Shown here: positions 1 to 5,381 of the stretch, in pieces
Layout: each line of letters opens with the position of its first letter
How positions within the stretch are numbered: position 1 is the first letter of the stretch
From: Methanobacterium sp.
GTDB lineage: Archaea > Methanobacteriota > Methanobacteria > Methanobacteriales > Methanobacteriaceae
Assembly (NCBI GenBank): GCA_003162115.1
Contig: PMMV01000049.1
Location: forward strand, 1-9,267
Direction: 5' to 3'
DNA: 9,267 nucleotides
The notes under the pieces: generated by a model
Database searches by the model: none
Seen by the model: the letters and a program-made list of their open reading frames with translations, nothing else
Told to the model about the DNA's origin: nothing
Made by a program: the position numbers and the translations under genes

Positions 1-26
1 ATATATTAACTAGAATTTGGTTAAAC

Positions 27-50
27 GTTATCTAAATAAAAATATAAAAT
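27..50 (+). promoter_or_regulatory. Candidate TATA region for the rubredoxin gene
   Basis: This A/T-only-like stretch (tatctaaataaaaatataaa) lies 30 to 55 bases before the rubredoxin start and fits the archaeal TATA/BRE pattern. The surrounding DNA is very AT-rich, so the exact box cannot be chosen by eye. Confidence 0.35.
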
Positions 51-81
51 GAGAATTAAGTAATTCATTGGAGGTATTTTT

Positions 82-249
82 ATGGATAAATACAGATGTG
101 GGATATGTGGTTATGTATACGATCCTGAAAAGGGTGAACCAAGAAATAAAACAGCGCCAAGCACTGCCTTTGAAGATCTACCAGATATGTGGTTCTGTCC
201 ATCTTGTGGTGCTGCTAAAAGAAGATTTAGAATAACAAAAAGACCATAA
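82..249 (+). CDS. Rubredoxin (55 aa)
   Basis: This small cytoplasmic one-electron carrier holds a single Fe(Cys)4 centre. Cys6 and Cys9 sit in CGICG, and Cys39 and Cys42 sit in CPSCG. The rubredoxin core [11 protein letters not shown] and [11 protein letters not shown] is intact, and the length (55 residues) is normal. The ATG is preceded by GGAGGT at 70-75, a 6-base spacing, which fixes the start. The C-terminal third is unusually basic ([12 protein letters not shown]) compared with the acidic second rubredoxin of the window (3991-4152), so the two may serve different partners. In anaerobes rubredoxins donate electrons to oxygen- and peroxide-reducing enzymes such as FprA-type F420H2 oxidases; no such partner is in this window. 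The gene is convergent with the broken SOD gene. Family assignment is secure; the partner is unknown. Confidence 0.95.
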   Translation: MDKYRCGICGYVYDPEKGEPRNKTAPSTAFEDLPDMWFCPSCGAAKRRFRITKRP

Positions 250-295
250 TTTATTTCTTTTTTTAAATATTTTCCTAAAAAAAAATTAGGGAAAT
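249..295. terminator. Probable terminator between the convergent rubredoxin and SOD genes
   Basis: Directly after the rubredoxin stop there is a T-rich stretch (ttatttctttttttt), typical of archaeal termination. It is followed by an imperfect hairpin with arms TTTCCTAA (271-278) and TTAGGGAAA (286-294, one bulged G) around an A-run. On the minus strand the loop becomes a T-run, so the element could stop transcription from both sides. Confidence 0.5.
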
Positions 296-300
296 TTGGT

Positions 301-428
301 TTAAGGTGATCTCAGCCAAACATCCATTTTCCTATTTACTTCATCCCAATTAATAAGTTTCCAGAATGCATCTATGTAATCTGGTCTTCTATTTTGATAG
401 TCTAGGTAGTATGCGTGTTCCCACATAT
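301..428 (-). pseudogene. sod: 3' fragment of interrupted Fe-superoxide dismutase gene
   Basis: Read on the minus strand, this piece encodes the last part of an iron/manganese [21 protein letters not shown], continuing to a stop at 301-303 (38 residues from the His of HAYY). HAYY carries the final metal-binding histidine and YYLDYxNxRPDY is the family hallmark. Upstream on the minus strand the similarity stops at the 11-bp repeat 418-428, and the next in-frame stop is only a few codons further up, so the fragment has no start of its own. It matches the missing end of the N-terminal piece at 2034-2527: 165 codons there (after restoring one base) plus 39 codons here, including the stop, give a normal 203-residue SOD. 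It is not expected to be translated as a useful protein. Confidence 0.9.
418..428. repeat. Left copy of 11-bp direct repeat flanking the insertion
   Basis: TTCCCACATAT on the plus strand (ATATGTGGGAA on minus) is identical to 2034-2044. Both copies encode the same Met-Trp-Glu codons of SOD, as expected of a target-site duplication made when DNA entered the gene. Flanking bases differ on the insert side of each copy, so the repeat is exactly 11 bp. Confidence 0.85.
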
Positions 429-594
429 GGCAACCTAATATCTTTACTCTATGTGTTTACTCATTGATACATTCATTTATTCATATAATTAGATATTGAT
501 TATGTCATTTAATCATAGGTTTTGTTAATTTGAGATAGCAATATTAGATTCACAGTTTAAAAATTTTTATTTTTTTGTATTCAAAATATTTCAT

Positions 595-1116
595 TCATAT
601 TACTAACCATTTGGATATATCATTTTGTGAATTTTTTACGTCACGCCCTCGGATTGTAAGACCGTCGAATATGGTTGACTGAGGACAAAGTTTTGCAATA
701 TCATTTTCGCTGCGACCTAAACCGCCTCCTTCATGAGTACAAAATGGGATAATAGTTTTTCCAAAAAAATCATATTCTTCTAAGAATGTACACAATGCCA
801 TTGGCATCGTTCCATACCAGTTAGGATAACCTAATAGTATCACATTATAAGAATCCATATTTTTTACATGGGTTGAAAGCTCCGGTCTGGCATTGTCATC
901 CTGTTCTTTTTTTGCCACATTGGTGGTTTCTGTATAATCCTCCGGATAAGAATTTACTGTATCAATCTGAAAAAGATCGCCTTCTGTAATTTCCTGGATT
1001 ATCTTTGCAACTACTTCTGTGTTACCGATGGACAAATTCACAATCCTTCCATCAACATAATTATTTCCCTCACGTGAATAATAGGCTATGAGGCATTTCT
1101 CTTCTTTTAAATTCAT
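595..1116 (-). CDS. Flavodoxin (Flavodoxin_4-type, 173 aa)
   Basis: The product is probably a soluble FMN-binding electron carrier. Near the N-terminus, CLIAYYSREGNNYVDG (8-23) with YSREGNN is the phosphate-binding loop of this flavodoxin subgroup. GNTEVVAK (31-38), GYPNWYGTMP (96-105) and THEGGGLGRS (127-136) form the other FMN-contacting segments. ISKWLVI is the end. This style, with a long insertion after the first loop, is common in clostridia and some methanogens. I start the gene at the ATG 1114-1116, with GAGG at 1127-1130. A TTG three codons earlier (1123-1125) would sit almost on top of that site. The gene lies 81 bases downstream of the iron-sulfur flavoprotein gene on the same strand, so the two may be co-transcribed. 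The whole gene is inside the DNA that interrupts SOD, which points to recent acquisition. Confidence 0.9.
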   Translation of the reverse strand: MNLKEEKCLIAYYSREGNNYVDGRIVNLSIGNTEVVAKIIQEITEGDLFQIDTVNSYPEDYTETTNVAKKEQDDNARPELSTHVKNMDSYNVILLGYPNWYGTMPMALCTFLEEYDFFGKTIIPFCTHEGGGLGRSENDIAKLCPQSTIFDGLTIRGRDVKNSQNDISKWLVI

Positions 1117-1197
1117 AATTACCAATCCTCACTTTTTTTACTTATTAATAGATTTAAATGATAATTATTTTACATTGGGAATTGATTCTTACTGAGA

Positions 1198-1833
1198 TTA
1201 TTCCCGAATAAAATTGGTGTAGACAGTTTCTTCCAACACTGGGAGCTGTACCCCAGCCTTTGTGCCAGCCTCTTTGCACTTTAAAAACCAGGCCATATTC
1301 CTTGCAAGCACGCGCATGGTCTGTAATCCTTCCAAGTCTTTTTTCACATCTTCTGCTGTGGCACCATGGACCATATTCCAATAACGTGATGATATTACAG
1401 GCATTTGTGATATTGTAAAATATTTGTTGAGCTGGTCAAATGTAGCAGTTGTCCCGGCCCGTCTGGCGGAAACAACAGCTGCAGCCGGTTTTAAGTAAAA
1501 AGACTGTCTATCTGCAAGCAAGTCTGTATAAAATGCGCGATCCATGAAAGAAGTTATGGCACCGCTTGCAGCAGCATAATGCACGGGAGAACCAAAAATA
1601 AATCCATCAGCATCCTTGGCGAGATCAAGGAAGTCATTGACAGAATCTGAAAAAGAGCAGTGCCCGGTTTTTGCACAAGTTGCGCATGCAATGCAACCGG
1701 CTATAGGTTTTGTTCCAACCTGGAATATGTCTGTTCCTATTCTCTCAGTATTTAACGTCTTTGCTACTTCTTCAAGTGCAGTATAAGTACAACCATTGGG
1801 GTGAGGGCTACCATTTACTAATAAAACTTTCAT
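1198..1833 (-). CDS. NADPH-dependent FMN reductase / iron-sulfur flavoprotein-like (211 aa)
   Basis: The flavodoxin-fold N-terminus MKVLLVNGSPHPNGCT (GSPxxxG phosphate loop, 8-14) is followed by a compact cysteine cluster, Cys47, Cys50, Cys53 and Cys59 (C-x2-C-x2-C-x5-C). That is the 4Fe-4S motif of methanogen and clostridial iron-sulfur flavoproteins (Isf). GSPVHYAAASGAITSFMDR (81-99) is the second FMN-binding stretch. Length is typical. Isf-type proteins are homo-oligomers that pass electrons from ferredoxin, and the Methanosarcina enzyme has been reported to reduce oxygen and peroxide. Whether this one does is inference. The start is well supported by GGAGG at 1841-1845, 7 bases before ATG 1831-1833. 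It is the first gene of the cargo inserted in SOD. Many family members without the Fe-S centre are plain quinone or FMN reductases, so the exact substrate is open. Confidence 0.9.
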   Translation of the reverse strand: MKVLLVNGSPHPNGCTYTALEEVAKTLNTERIGTDIFQVGTKPIAGCIACATCAKTGHCSFSDSVNDFLDLAKDADGFIFGSPVHYAAASGAITSFMDRAFYTDLLADRQSFYLKPAAAVVSARRAGTTATFDQLNKYFTISQMPVISSRYWNMVHGATAEDVKKDLEGLQTMRVLARNMAWFLKCKEAGTKAGVQLPVLEETVYTNFIRE

Positions 1834-1882
1834 AATTATGCCTCCATTATTACATTATTAAATTCTATGACAATAAACAAAT

Positions 1883-1891
1883 TATGTATAA
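1883..1891 (-). promoter_or_regulatory. Candidate TATA box for the cargo flavoprotein genes
   Basis: On the minus strand this reads TTATACATA, about 50 bases before the start at 1833. That places a transcription start near 1862 and a leader of about 30 bases containing the GGAGG site. The call is by position and composition only; the region is AT-rich. Confidence 0.35.
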
Positions 1892-2033
1892 GAATTATTA
1901 ACTAACTATTTGTAATTTTTCTAACCATTTGGTAATTGAATTAAGTATGTAAAGGAATAGAGTATTACAAAAAATAAAAAAAGTAGGAAAATAGATCGTT
2001 TATGTGCACAAAAGGTAATGAAATTTAATTGTT

Positions 2034-2044
2034 TTCCCACATAT
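2034..2044. repeat. Right copy of 11-bp direct repeat flanking the insertion
   Basis: TTCCCACATAT is identical to 418-428. On the minus strand it ends the SOD coding match (VLDMWE). Immediately after it the reading runs into Asn-Asn-stop, encoded by the insert. Confidence 0.85.
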
Positions 2045-2527
2045 CTAGAACCATCATTATTCTGAAGCCTGGAATTACATTAACATTATGTTTTTCAATC
2101 TGCATATAAATATTCTATCTGTCTTTTTACATAACGTTAATACTGCCCATCCGGAACATTCAACACTAGCAGCAGCCTGTGAAAATTCTTTTTTAAATCT
2201 TTCAAAGCTTCCAAAATCCTTTTTTATGTATTTTGCTAGAGTTCCAGTAGGTTCTCCCCCATTTTTACTTGCAGGTCCAAGATTTTCCCAGAAGAATTTA
2301 TGTAATACATATCCGCCAACATGGAAAGTTAATTCCTTTGCATCTGCTTTCACATCAAACTCTACTGAATTCCTTGAATCAAATTTTTTCAGTAGTGCAT
2401 TAGCACCATCTACATATGCTTGATGGTGTTTATCGTGATGCAGTTTTAATTGTTCTTCTGACATATAAGGTTCTAGATCTTCGTATCCATAGGTAAGTTC
2501 AGGAAGTTTGTAAAACTTATTTTCCAC
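2034..2527 (-). pseudogene. sod: Fe-superoxide dismutase, 5' part; frameshifted and interrupted
   Basis: This piece encodes the N-terminal three quarters of an archaeal Fe/Mn-SOD, the enzyme that converts superoxide to O2 and H2O2. Visible marks are [16 protein letters not shown], the helix [20 protein letters not shown] with metal ligand His30, and [17 protein letters not shown] with the second ligand His76. [17 protein letters not shown] follows. Translation begins at a GTG (2525-2527) with GGAGG at 2535-2539, spacing 7. After RIF at about residue 140 one base is missing (between 2105 and 2106), so the frame derails to [10 protein letters not shown] and a stop at 2075. In the other frame the homology continues as [24 protein letters not shown] to the 11-bp repeat, where the insertion begins. 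The Asp ligand is in VLDMWE, and the matching His is 1.6 kb away at 415-417. Two independent lesions make activity very unlikely. It lies 31 bases after the peroxiredoxin gene, formerly one operon. Confidence 0.93.
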
Positions 2528-2558
2528 GATCTTTCCTCCATTCTGTCTAAATGTAAAT

Positions 2559-3245
2559 TTACCATTTGTAATAATTTCGATAGCAAAGCCACCAATCGAA
2601 ACATTTATATTTATCTGAACGTTTTTTACTTTTTTCTATATCCGGTATTGGTGGTAATATAAGTCCTTTACCTATAAGATCATTTTCAGGCCAGTTAGCT
2701 GGTATTGCCACTTGTTTTTTCTCGATTTGATGGAATCCCTTGACCATTCTTAGAATCTCGTCAATATTACGTCCCAGTTCCTGTGGATAGTAGAGTATTG
2801 CTCGGATAATTCCTTCTGGATCTATTATAAAGACGGCTCTGACTGTGTTGGTTGCTTTTGCTGGGTGAATTAATCCTAGGGTTTTAGCTATGCGACCTGT
2901 ATCTGCAATTACTGGGAACTCGATTTCAACTCCAAGATTATCCTTGATCCATTCTATCCATTTAAGGTGAGCGAATATTTGGTCTATGCTCAGTCCAATT
3001 AATTCACAGTTTAAGTCTCTGAATTTCTGATATCTCTCCTGAAAAGCAAAAAATTCTGTTGTACAGACTGGTGTGAAATCGGCTGGATGACTGAAAAGTA
3101 TAAACCATTTTCCTTTAAATGCTTTTGGAAGTTTCATCATACCCTGAGTAGTTTGAACTTCCATTTTAGGAAATTTATCTCCAATTAAGGGCATTCCTCT
3201 TTCATCTTCTTTCATCTTCTTCACGATGTAAACTTTTTCACCCAT
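2559..3245 (-). CDS. Peroxiredoxin, archaeal Prx6/AhpC-TSA type (228 aa)
   Basis: This cytoplasmic thiol peroxidase reduces H2O2 and organic hydroperoxides. The catalytic PxxxTxxC motif is PADFTPVC (54-61), with peroxidatic Cys61 and Thr58. The conserved Arg is in [10 protein letters not shown] (136). [17 protein letters not shown] and NWPENDLI are typical of the long, Prx6-like archaeal group. Near the C-terminus Cys215 and Cys221 (CFDWWLC) keep the six-residue spacing of the two C-terminal cysteines in archaeal thioredoxin peroxidases, one of which resolves the disulfide. Homologues usually begin at MPLIGD, here residue 18. The upstream ATG (3243-3245) has a good GGGGGTG site at 3250-3256, so a 17-residue extension encoded partly by a duplicated 10-mer (3201-3220) is likely real but not certain. 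SOD follows 31 bases downstream, so the pair would have dealt with superoxide and then peroxide. Confidence 0.95.
   Translation of the reverse strand: MGEKVYIVKKMKEDERGMPLIGDKFPKMEVQTTQGMMKLPKAFKGKWFILFSHPADFTPVCTTEFFAFQERYQKFRDLNCELIGLSIDQIFAHLKWIEWIKDNLGVEIEFPVIADTGRIAKTLGLIHPAKATNTVRAVFIIDPEGIIRAILYYPQELGRNIDEILRMVKGFHQIEKKQVAIPANWPENDLIGKGLILPPIPDIEKSKKRSDKYKCFDWWLCYRNYYKW
3201..3220. repeat. Tandem 10-bp duplication in the peroxiredoxin N-terminus
   Basis: TTCATCTTCT occurs twice in a row. It encodes part of KMKEDER just before the usual family start MPLIGD. A local duplication of this kind could have created or lengthened the N-terminal extension. Confidence 0.6.
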
Positions 3246-3290
3246 AATACACCCCCATTTTTCTAACTATATTACTTAATAATTTGTAGT

Positions 3291-3311
3291 TATTTATATT
3301 TAAAAATTTCG
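3291..3311 (-). promoter_or_regulatory. BRE/TATA promoter of the peroxiredoxin-SOD operon
   Basis: On the minus strand this reads CGAAATTTTTAAATATAAAT, a good archaeal BRE-plus-TATA match. It lies about 50 bases before the peroxiredoxin ATG, which predicts a start site near 3270 and a leader of 20 to 25 bases carrying the GGGGGTG site. Confidence 0.55.
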
Positions 3312-3380
3312 AAAAATGGAAATTATAGGCTTAAAAATCTTTTATGGGCTTTTTTAAGACGTTTCAAATTAAATGATCAG

Positions 3381-3427
3381 AAAAAAATTGAAAAAAAATA
3401 TTTAATAAAAAAAAGAATAAAAAAAAT
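3381..3427 (-). terminator. T-tract terminator after ferritin
   Basis: Directly after the ferritin stop the minus strand carries several runs of T (7 to 8 bases each, separated by short A/T spacers). This is the form of intrinsic termination usual in archaea. It separates the rubredoxin-ferritin unit from the peroxiredoxin promoter. Confidence 0.6.
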
Positions 3428-3937
3428 TTATTCCTTAGGTGCCGGGGGATTAAAAATTCGCTGTGCAAGCTCATTATCCAACATCAAAATTCCACTTAGT
3501 GAATCATTTGCCATTTTAACTTTTTTAAGCACACCACTTGATGATTCTTCTTCTTCGACCTGTTCAGCAACGAACCACTGCAAGAAGTTGTTAGTCGCAT
3601 GATCACCCAATGAAATTGCTAAATTTACCAGTTGATTTATAAGCCCTGTAACCTTTTTTTCATGTGAGTATACATGTTCAAATGCTTCAAGTGCAGATTC
3701 CCATTCTGTTGGAGGAGATTCTATTCTAGTAAGTATTACCCTGTCACCCCTCTGTATTATGTAGTCATGTATCTTCATTGAATGCATTAGTTCTTCTTGA
3801 GCTTGTACTCTCATCCAGTTTGCAAATCCACTCATATCCTCTGATTCAAAATAAGATCCCATTGATAAGTATAGGTAAGAAGAATACAGCTCTGCATTCA
3901 ACTGACTGTTTAATGCATCAACCATTTTTTCATCCAT
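3428..3937 (-). CDS. Non-haem ferritin (169 aa)
   Basis: This is a ferritin subunit that oxidises Fe(II) and stores it in a 24-mer shell, limiting iron-driven oxygen toxicity. The four-helix ferroxidase site is complete. Glu16 is in [11 protein letters not shown]; Glu49 and His52 are in [13 protein letters not shown]. Glu93 is in SHEKKV, and Glu125, Gln126, Glu128 and Glu129 are in [11 protein letters not shown]. Length and sequence match bacterial FtnA-like ferritins, with no haem-ligand methionine motif of bacterioferritin that I can see. ATG 3935-3937 follows AAGGAGG, with GGAGG at 3944-3948 (spacing 6). It sits 53 bases after the second rubredoxin on the same strand, so rubredoxin-rubredoxin-ferritin is probably one transcript. 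Rubredoxin-type carriers could plausibly feed or drain electrons here, but that is inference. Confidence 0.96.
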   Translation of the reverse strand: MDEKMVDALNSQLNAELYSSYLYLSMGSYFESEDMSGFANWMRVQAQEELMHSMKIHDYIIQRGDRVILTRIESPPTEWESALEAFEHVYSHEKKVTGLINQLVNLAISLGDHATNNFLQWFVAEQVEEEESSSGVLKKVKMANDSLSGILMLDNELAQRIFNPPAPKE

Positions 3938-3990
3938 ATTTTTCCTCCTTTGGAGATTTAAAAAATTTAATAAAAAAAATATTTCAATAT

Positions 3991-4152
3991 CTAATCTGTT
4001 TCTTCAAATAACTCTTTTCCGACACCACACAAAGGACAAATCCAGTCATCAGGCAGATCTTCAAAGGCAGTGCCAGGAGCTATCCCCGCATCTGGATCTC
4101 CAACTTCAGGGTCGTATACATAACCACATGCTGTGCACAAAAATTTCTTCAT
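3991..4152 (-). CDS. Rubredoxin (53 aa), acidic form
   Basis: This is a textbook rubredoxin: [20 protein letters not shown], then [21 protein letters not shown]. The iron ligands are Cys6, Cys9, Cys39 and Cys42. It is acidic and of normal length, unlike the basic paralogue at 82-249. The start ATG (4150-4152) has GAGGAGATGT upstream at about 4156-4165. It is the middle gene of the minus-strand unit rubredoxin-rubredoxin-ferritin, 75 bases after one rubredoxin and 53 before ferritin. It likely carries electrons to oxygen- or peroxide-detoxifying enzymes in the cytoplasm. The identity is certain from the cysteine pattern; the partner enzyme is not in view. Confidence 0.97.
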   Translation of the reverse strand: MKKFLCTACGYVYDPEVGDPDAGIAPGTAFEDLPDDWICPLCGVGKELFEETD

Positions 4153-4227
4153 GTTACATCTCCTCTTTTTTTATACTTAAATAACTGAAATAATATCAAT
4201 AAATTTATTATTCTAATTCTTTACCCT

Positions 4228-4386
4228 TCATTTTGGAATAAACCTGTTTAATCCTGCACCACATTGAGGGCAACGCCATTCATTTTTCAGATCTTCAAAT
4301 GGTGTTCCTGGAGCAGTTCCCCTTCTAGGTTCGCCTGCTTCGGGATCATATACATAACCACAAATTTTGCATTTGTATTTCTTCAT
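4228..4386 (-). CDS. Rubredoxin (52 aa), divergent form
   Basis: This third rubredoxin has Fe ligands Cys6 and Cys9 ([15 protein letters not shown]) and Cys39 and Cys42 (CPQCG). The core is [21 protein letters not shown]. The usual acidic LPDDW is replaced by LKNEW, and the tail LNRFIPK is basic, so its charge resembles the copy at 82-249 more than its neighbour. The start ATG (4384-4386) follows GAGGTG at 4391-4396. It is the first gene of the rubredoxin-rubredoxin-ferritin unit. Paired rubredoxins of differing charge suggest separate donor or acceptor roles, which is inference. The gene is complete and of family-normal size. Confidence 0.96.
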   Translation of the reverse strand: MKKYKCKICGYVYDPEAGEPRRGTAPGTPFEDLKNEWRCPQCGAGLNRFIPK

Positions 4387-4429
4387 TTGACACCTCTTTA
4401 ATTAATTCAAAATAATCATTTTTCATATT

Positions 4430-4442
4430 TGTTTTTATAGAA
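4430..4442 (-). promoter_or_regulatory. Candidate TATA box for rubredoxin-rubredoxin-ferritin unit
   Basis: The minus strand reads TTCTATAAAAAC with TATAAAAA at 4432-4439, about 48 bases before the rubredoxin ATG. The predicted start site near 4410 leaves a short leader with the GAGGTG site. Confidence 0.45.
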
Positions 4443-4489
4443 TAAGAATTTTTTTATTACTTTAGATAATTATTATATTATATTCAATA

Positions 4490-4927
4490 TTATATTTTAT
4501 GAATGACTTCCCATGGTTCTATATCGCCTTCAACAACAGTGAAAATAGGGTTAGTATTTGGAGTCGTTATTTTTAGTAAATCAATGTATTTCCAATGGTC
4601 CCGCGTTTTAAGTTTAGATACTAAATGTTCGAGTTCAAATTGAATTTGTCCACTTGTAACATTGATCCTTAAGTCTGTGAAATCTGGTCCAATCTTGTTT
4701 CTGTTAAATTTATACGATCTTAGCTCAGATTCTTTATAGACATTTAAAAGGTAGGAGTCTATGAATGATATGGGATTTGTAAGATTTTTAAACTTTATGA
4801 GTTGAGGATGGTTTTTGTATCCTCTTGTTTTTCCTTTAAGTACAGCCCTTGCAAGAAGTCCTTCTCTCCAAAGTGCTGTAAGTCCCTTTGAATCCAAATA
4901 TTTTGGATGTAAACTCCAAAGCCTCAT
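4490..4927 (-). CDS. Pyrimidine dimer DNA glycosylase/AP lyase family (145 aa)
   Basis: MRLWSLHPKYLDSKGLTALWREGLLARAVLKGKTRGYKNHPQL is the signature of the archaeal and bacterial branch of the T4 endonuclease V family (Pyr_excise). Members remove UV-induced cyclobutane dimers by cutting the glycosyl bond and then nicking the strand. Arg21-Glu22 of WREG aligns with Arg22-Glu23 of T4 DenV, where Glu23 is catalytic. DenV uses the amine of Thr2 as nucleophile; here residue 2 is Arg, so the precise mechanism in this branch is uncertain. The remaining part (LYNVYKESELRSYKF-like segment about 61-74 and C-terminal PWEVIHKI) is consistent with full length. The ribosome site before ATG 4925-4927 is weak (GATGG). 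The gene follows the ABM-like gene by 55 bases and may depend on its promoter. Activity is inferred from family only. Confidence 0.8.
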   Translation of the reverse strand: MRLWSLHPKYLDSKGLTALWREGLLARAVLKGKTRGYKNHPQLIKFKNLTNPISFIDSYLLNVYKESELRSYKFNRNKIGPDFTDLRINVTSGQIQFELEHLVSKLKTRDHWKYIDLLKITTPNTNPIFTVVEGDIEPWEVIHKI

Positions 4928-4982
4928 TTATACCATCAAAAAAAATAAGAATTAGCTAATCAAGGATTCAAATTGAGTATTG

Positions 4983-5288
4983 TTACTCCTCGAACTGGGT
5001 ATAGTTATCCAGAACTTCATGAATCTCAACAGATGGGTCTACATTATATTTTTCAAATAGTTTAACATCTAATGTTGTTTCATCGTTGTCCATTAGCTTT
5101 TTTAGTATTTCTGAATCAGCCCATACTGTTTCAACTGTGAAAAAATCGGGTTCTATCATATCTTTAAGTAAATAAGATGCTATTAACCCTTCTGGAATTG
5201 TTTCTTCTTTCATCGATGCATAGGCAGCTAAAAAATCTTTTAATTCAGATTCGGGTATTTTTCCCTTAACAAATGTTATTATTTCCAT
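4983..5288 (-). CDS. Small ABM-like (dimeric alpha/beta barrel) protein, function unknown (101 aa)
   Basis: A short cytoplasmic protein. It begins MEIITFVKGKIPESELKDFLAAYASM, continues with GLIASYLLKDMIEPDFFTVETVWADSEILKKLMDN, and ends with a beta strand (VEIHEVLDNY). The order strand, helix, strand, strand with ETVW, then helix is that of antibiotic-biosynthesis monooxygenase (ABM) domains, which form dimeric ferredoxin-like barrels. Many members are not monooxygenases. There is no signal peptide or membrane segment, and I see no cofactor motif. The start ATG (5286-5288) has AGGAAGTG upstream. It lies between a universal stress protein (93-base gap) and the DNA glycosylase (55-base gap), all on the minus strand, so a role in stress is suggested by context only. 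Confidence 0.6.
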   Translation of the reverse strand: MEIITFVKGKIPESELKDFLAAYASMKEETIPEGLIASYLLKDMIEPDFFTVETVWADSEILKKLMDNDETTLDVKLFEKYNVDPSVEIHEVLDNYTQFEE

Positions 5289-5381
5289 TCTTCACACTTC
5301 CTGATATTTTTATAATAAAAATCTTTATTAAATTCATTTAAAGAACAAAAGAATTATATTAAAGAGATAGAAGTTTGAAAT

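Larger units (their letters stand above)
429..2033. mobile_element. 1.6-kb insertion within SOD carrying two flavoprotein genes, no transposase seen
   Basis: This block splits the SOD gene and is bounded by the 11-bp direct repeats at 418-428 and 2034-2044. Its ends are weakly similar as inverted repeats. The first 27 bases from 429 compared with the reverse complement of the last 27 before 2034 agree at 17 positions without gaps, including CAA, TTAC and TGTG at matching offsets. It contains a flavodoxin (595-1116) and an iron-sulfur flavoprotein-like gene (1198-1833), both on the minus strand. No transposase, integrase or other mobility gene is visible. Part of the cargo is richer in G+C than its surroundings (32 of 60 bases in 1441-1500). 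A transposase-less cassette mobilised in trans is one explanation; recombination at an 11-bp microhomology is another. Confidence 0.7.

Noticed and set aside
429..594. Remnant transposase in the left part of the insert
   Set aside because: All frames are AT-rich with many stops and no recognisable motif; nothing can be supported.
1117..1125. TTG start at 1123-1125 for the flavodoxin
   Set aside because: It leaves almost no spacing to the GAGG site at 1127-1130; the ATG at 1114-1116 is better placed.
1154..1381. Overlapping minus-strand frame within the Isf-like gene
   Set aside because: It is an alternative frame of a well-conserved gene, with no ribosome site and low-complexity tail.
429..2033. 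Intein or self-splicing intron in SOD (insertion at a conserved active-site position)
   Set aside because: The SOD frame enters the insert as Asn-Asn-stop, the insert encodes two independent flavoproteins with their own ribosome sites, no splicing or homing motifs are visible, and a target-site duplication argues for DNA-level insertion.
2075..2110. Programmed frameshift in SOD
   Set aside because: There is no slippery heptamer or following structure, and the downstream frame is cut off by the insertion 60 bases later, so a full protein could not result.
2088..2423. Open frame on the plus strand across SOD
   Set aside because: It is antisense to clearly homologous SOD coding sequence, has no ribosome site and resembles no family.
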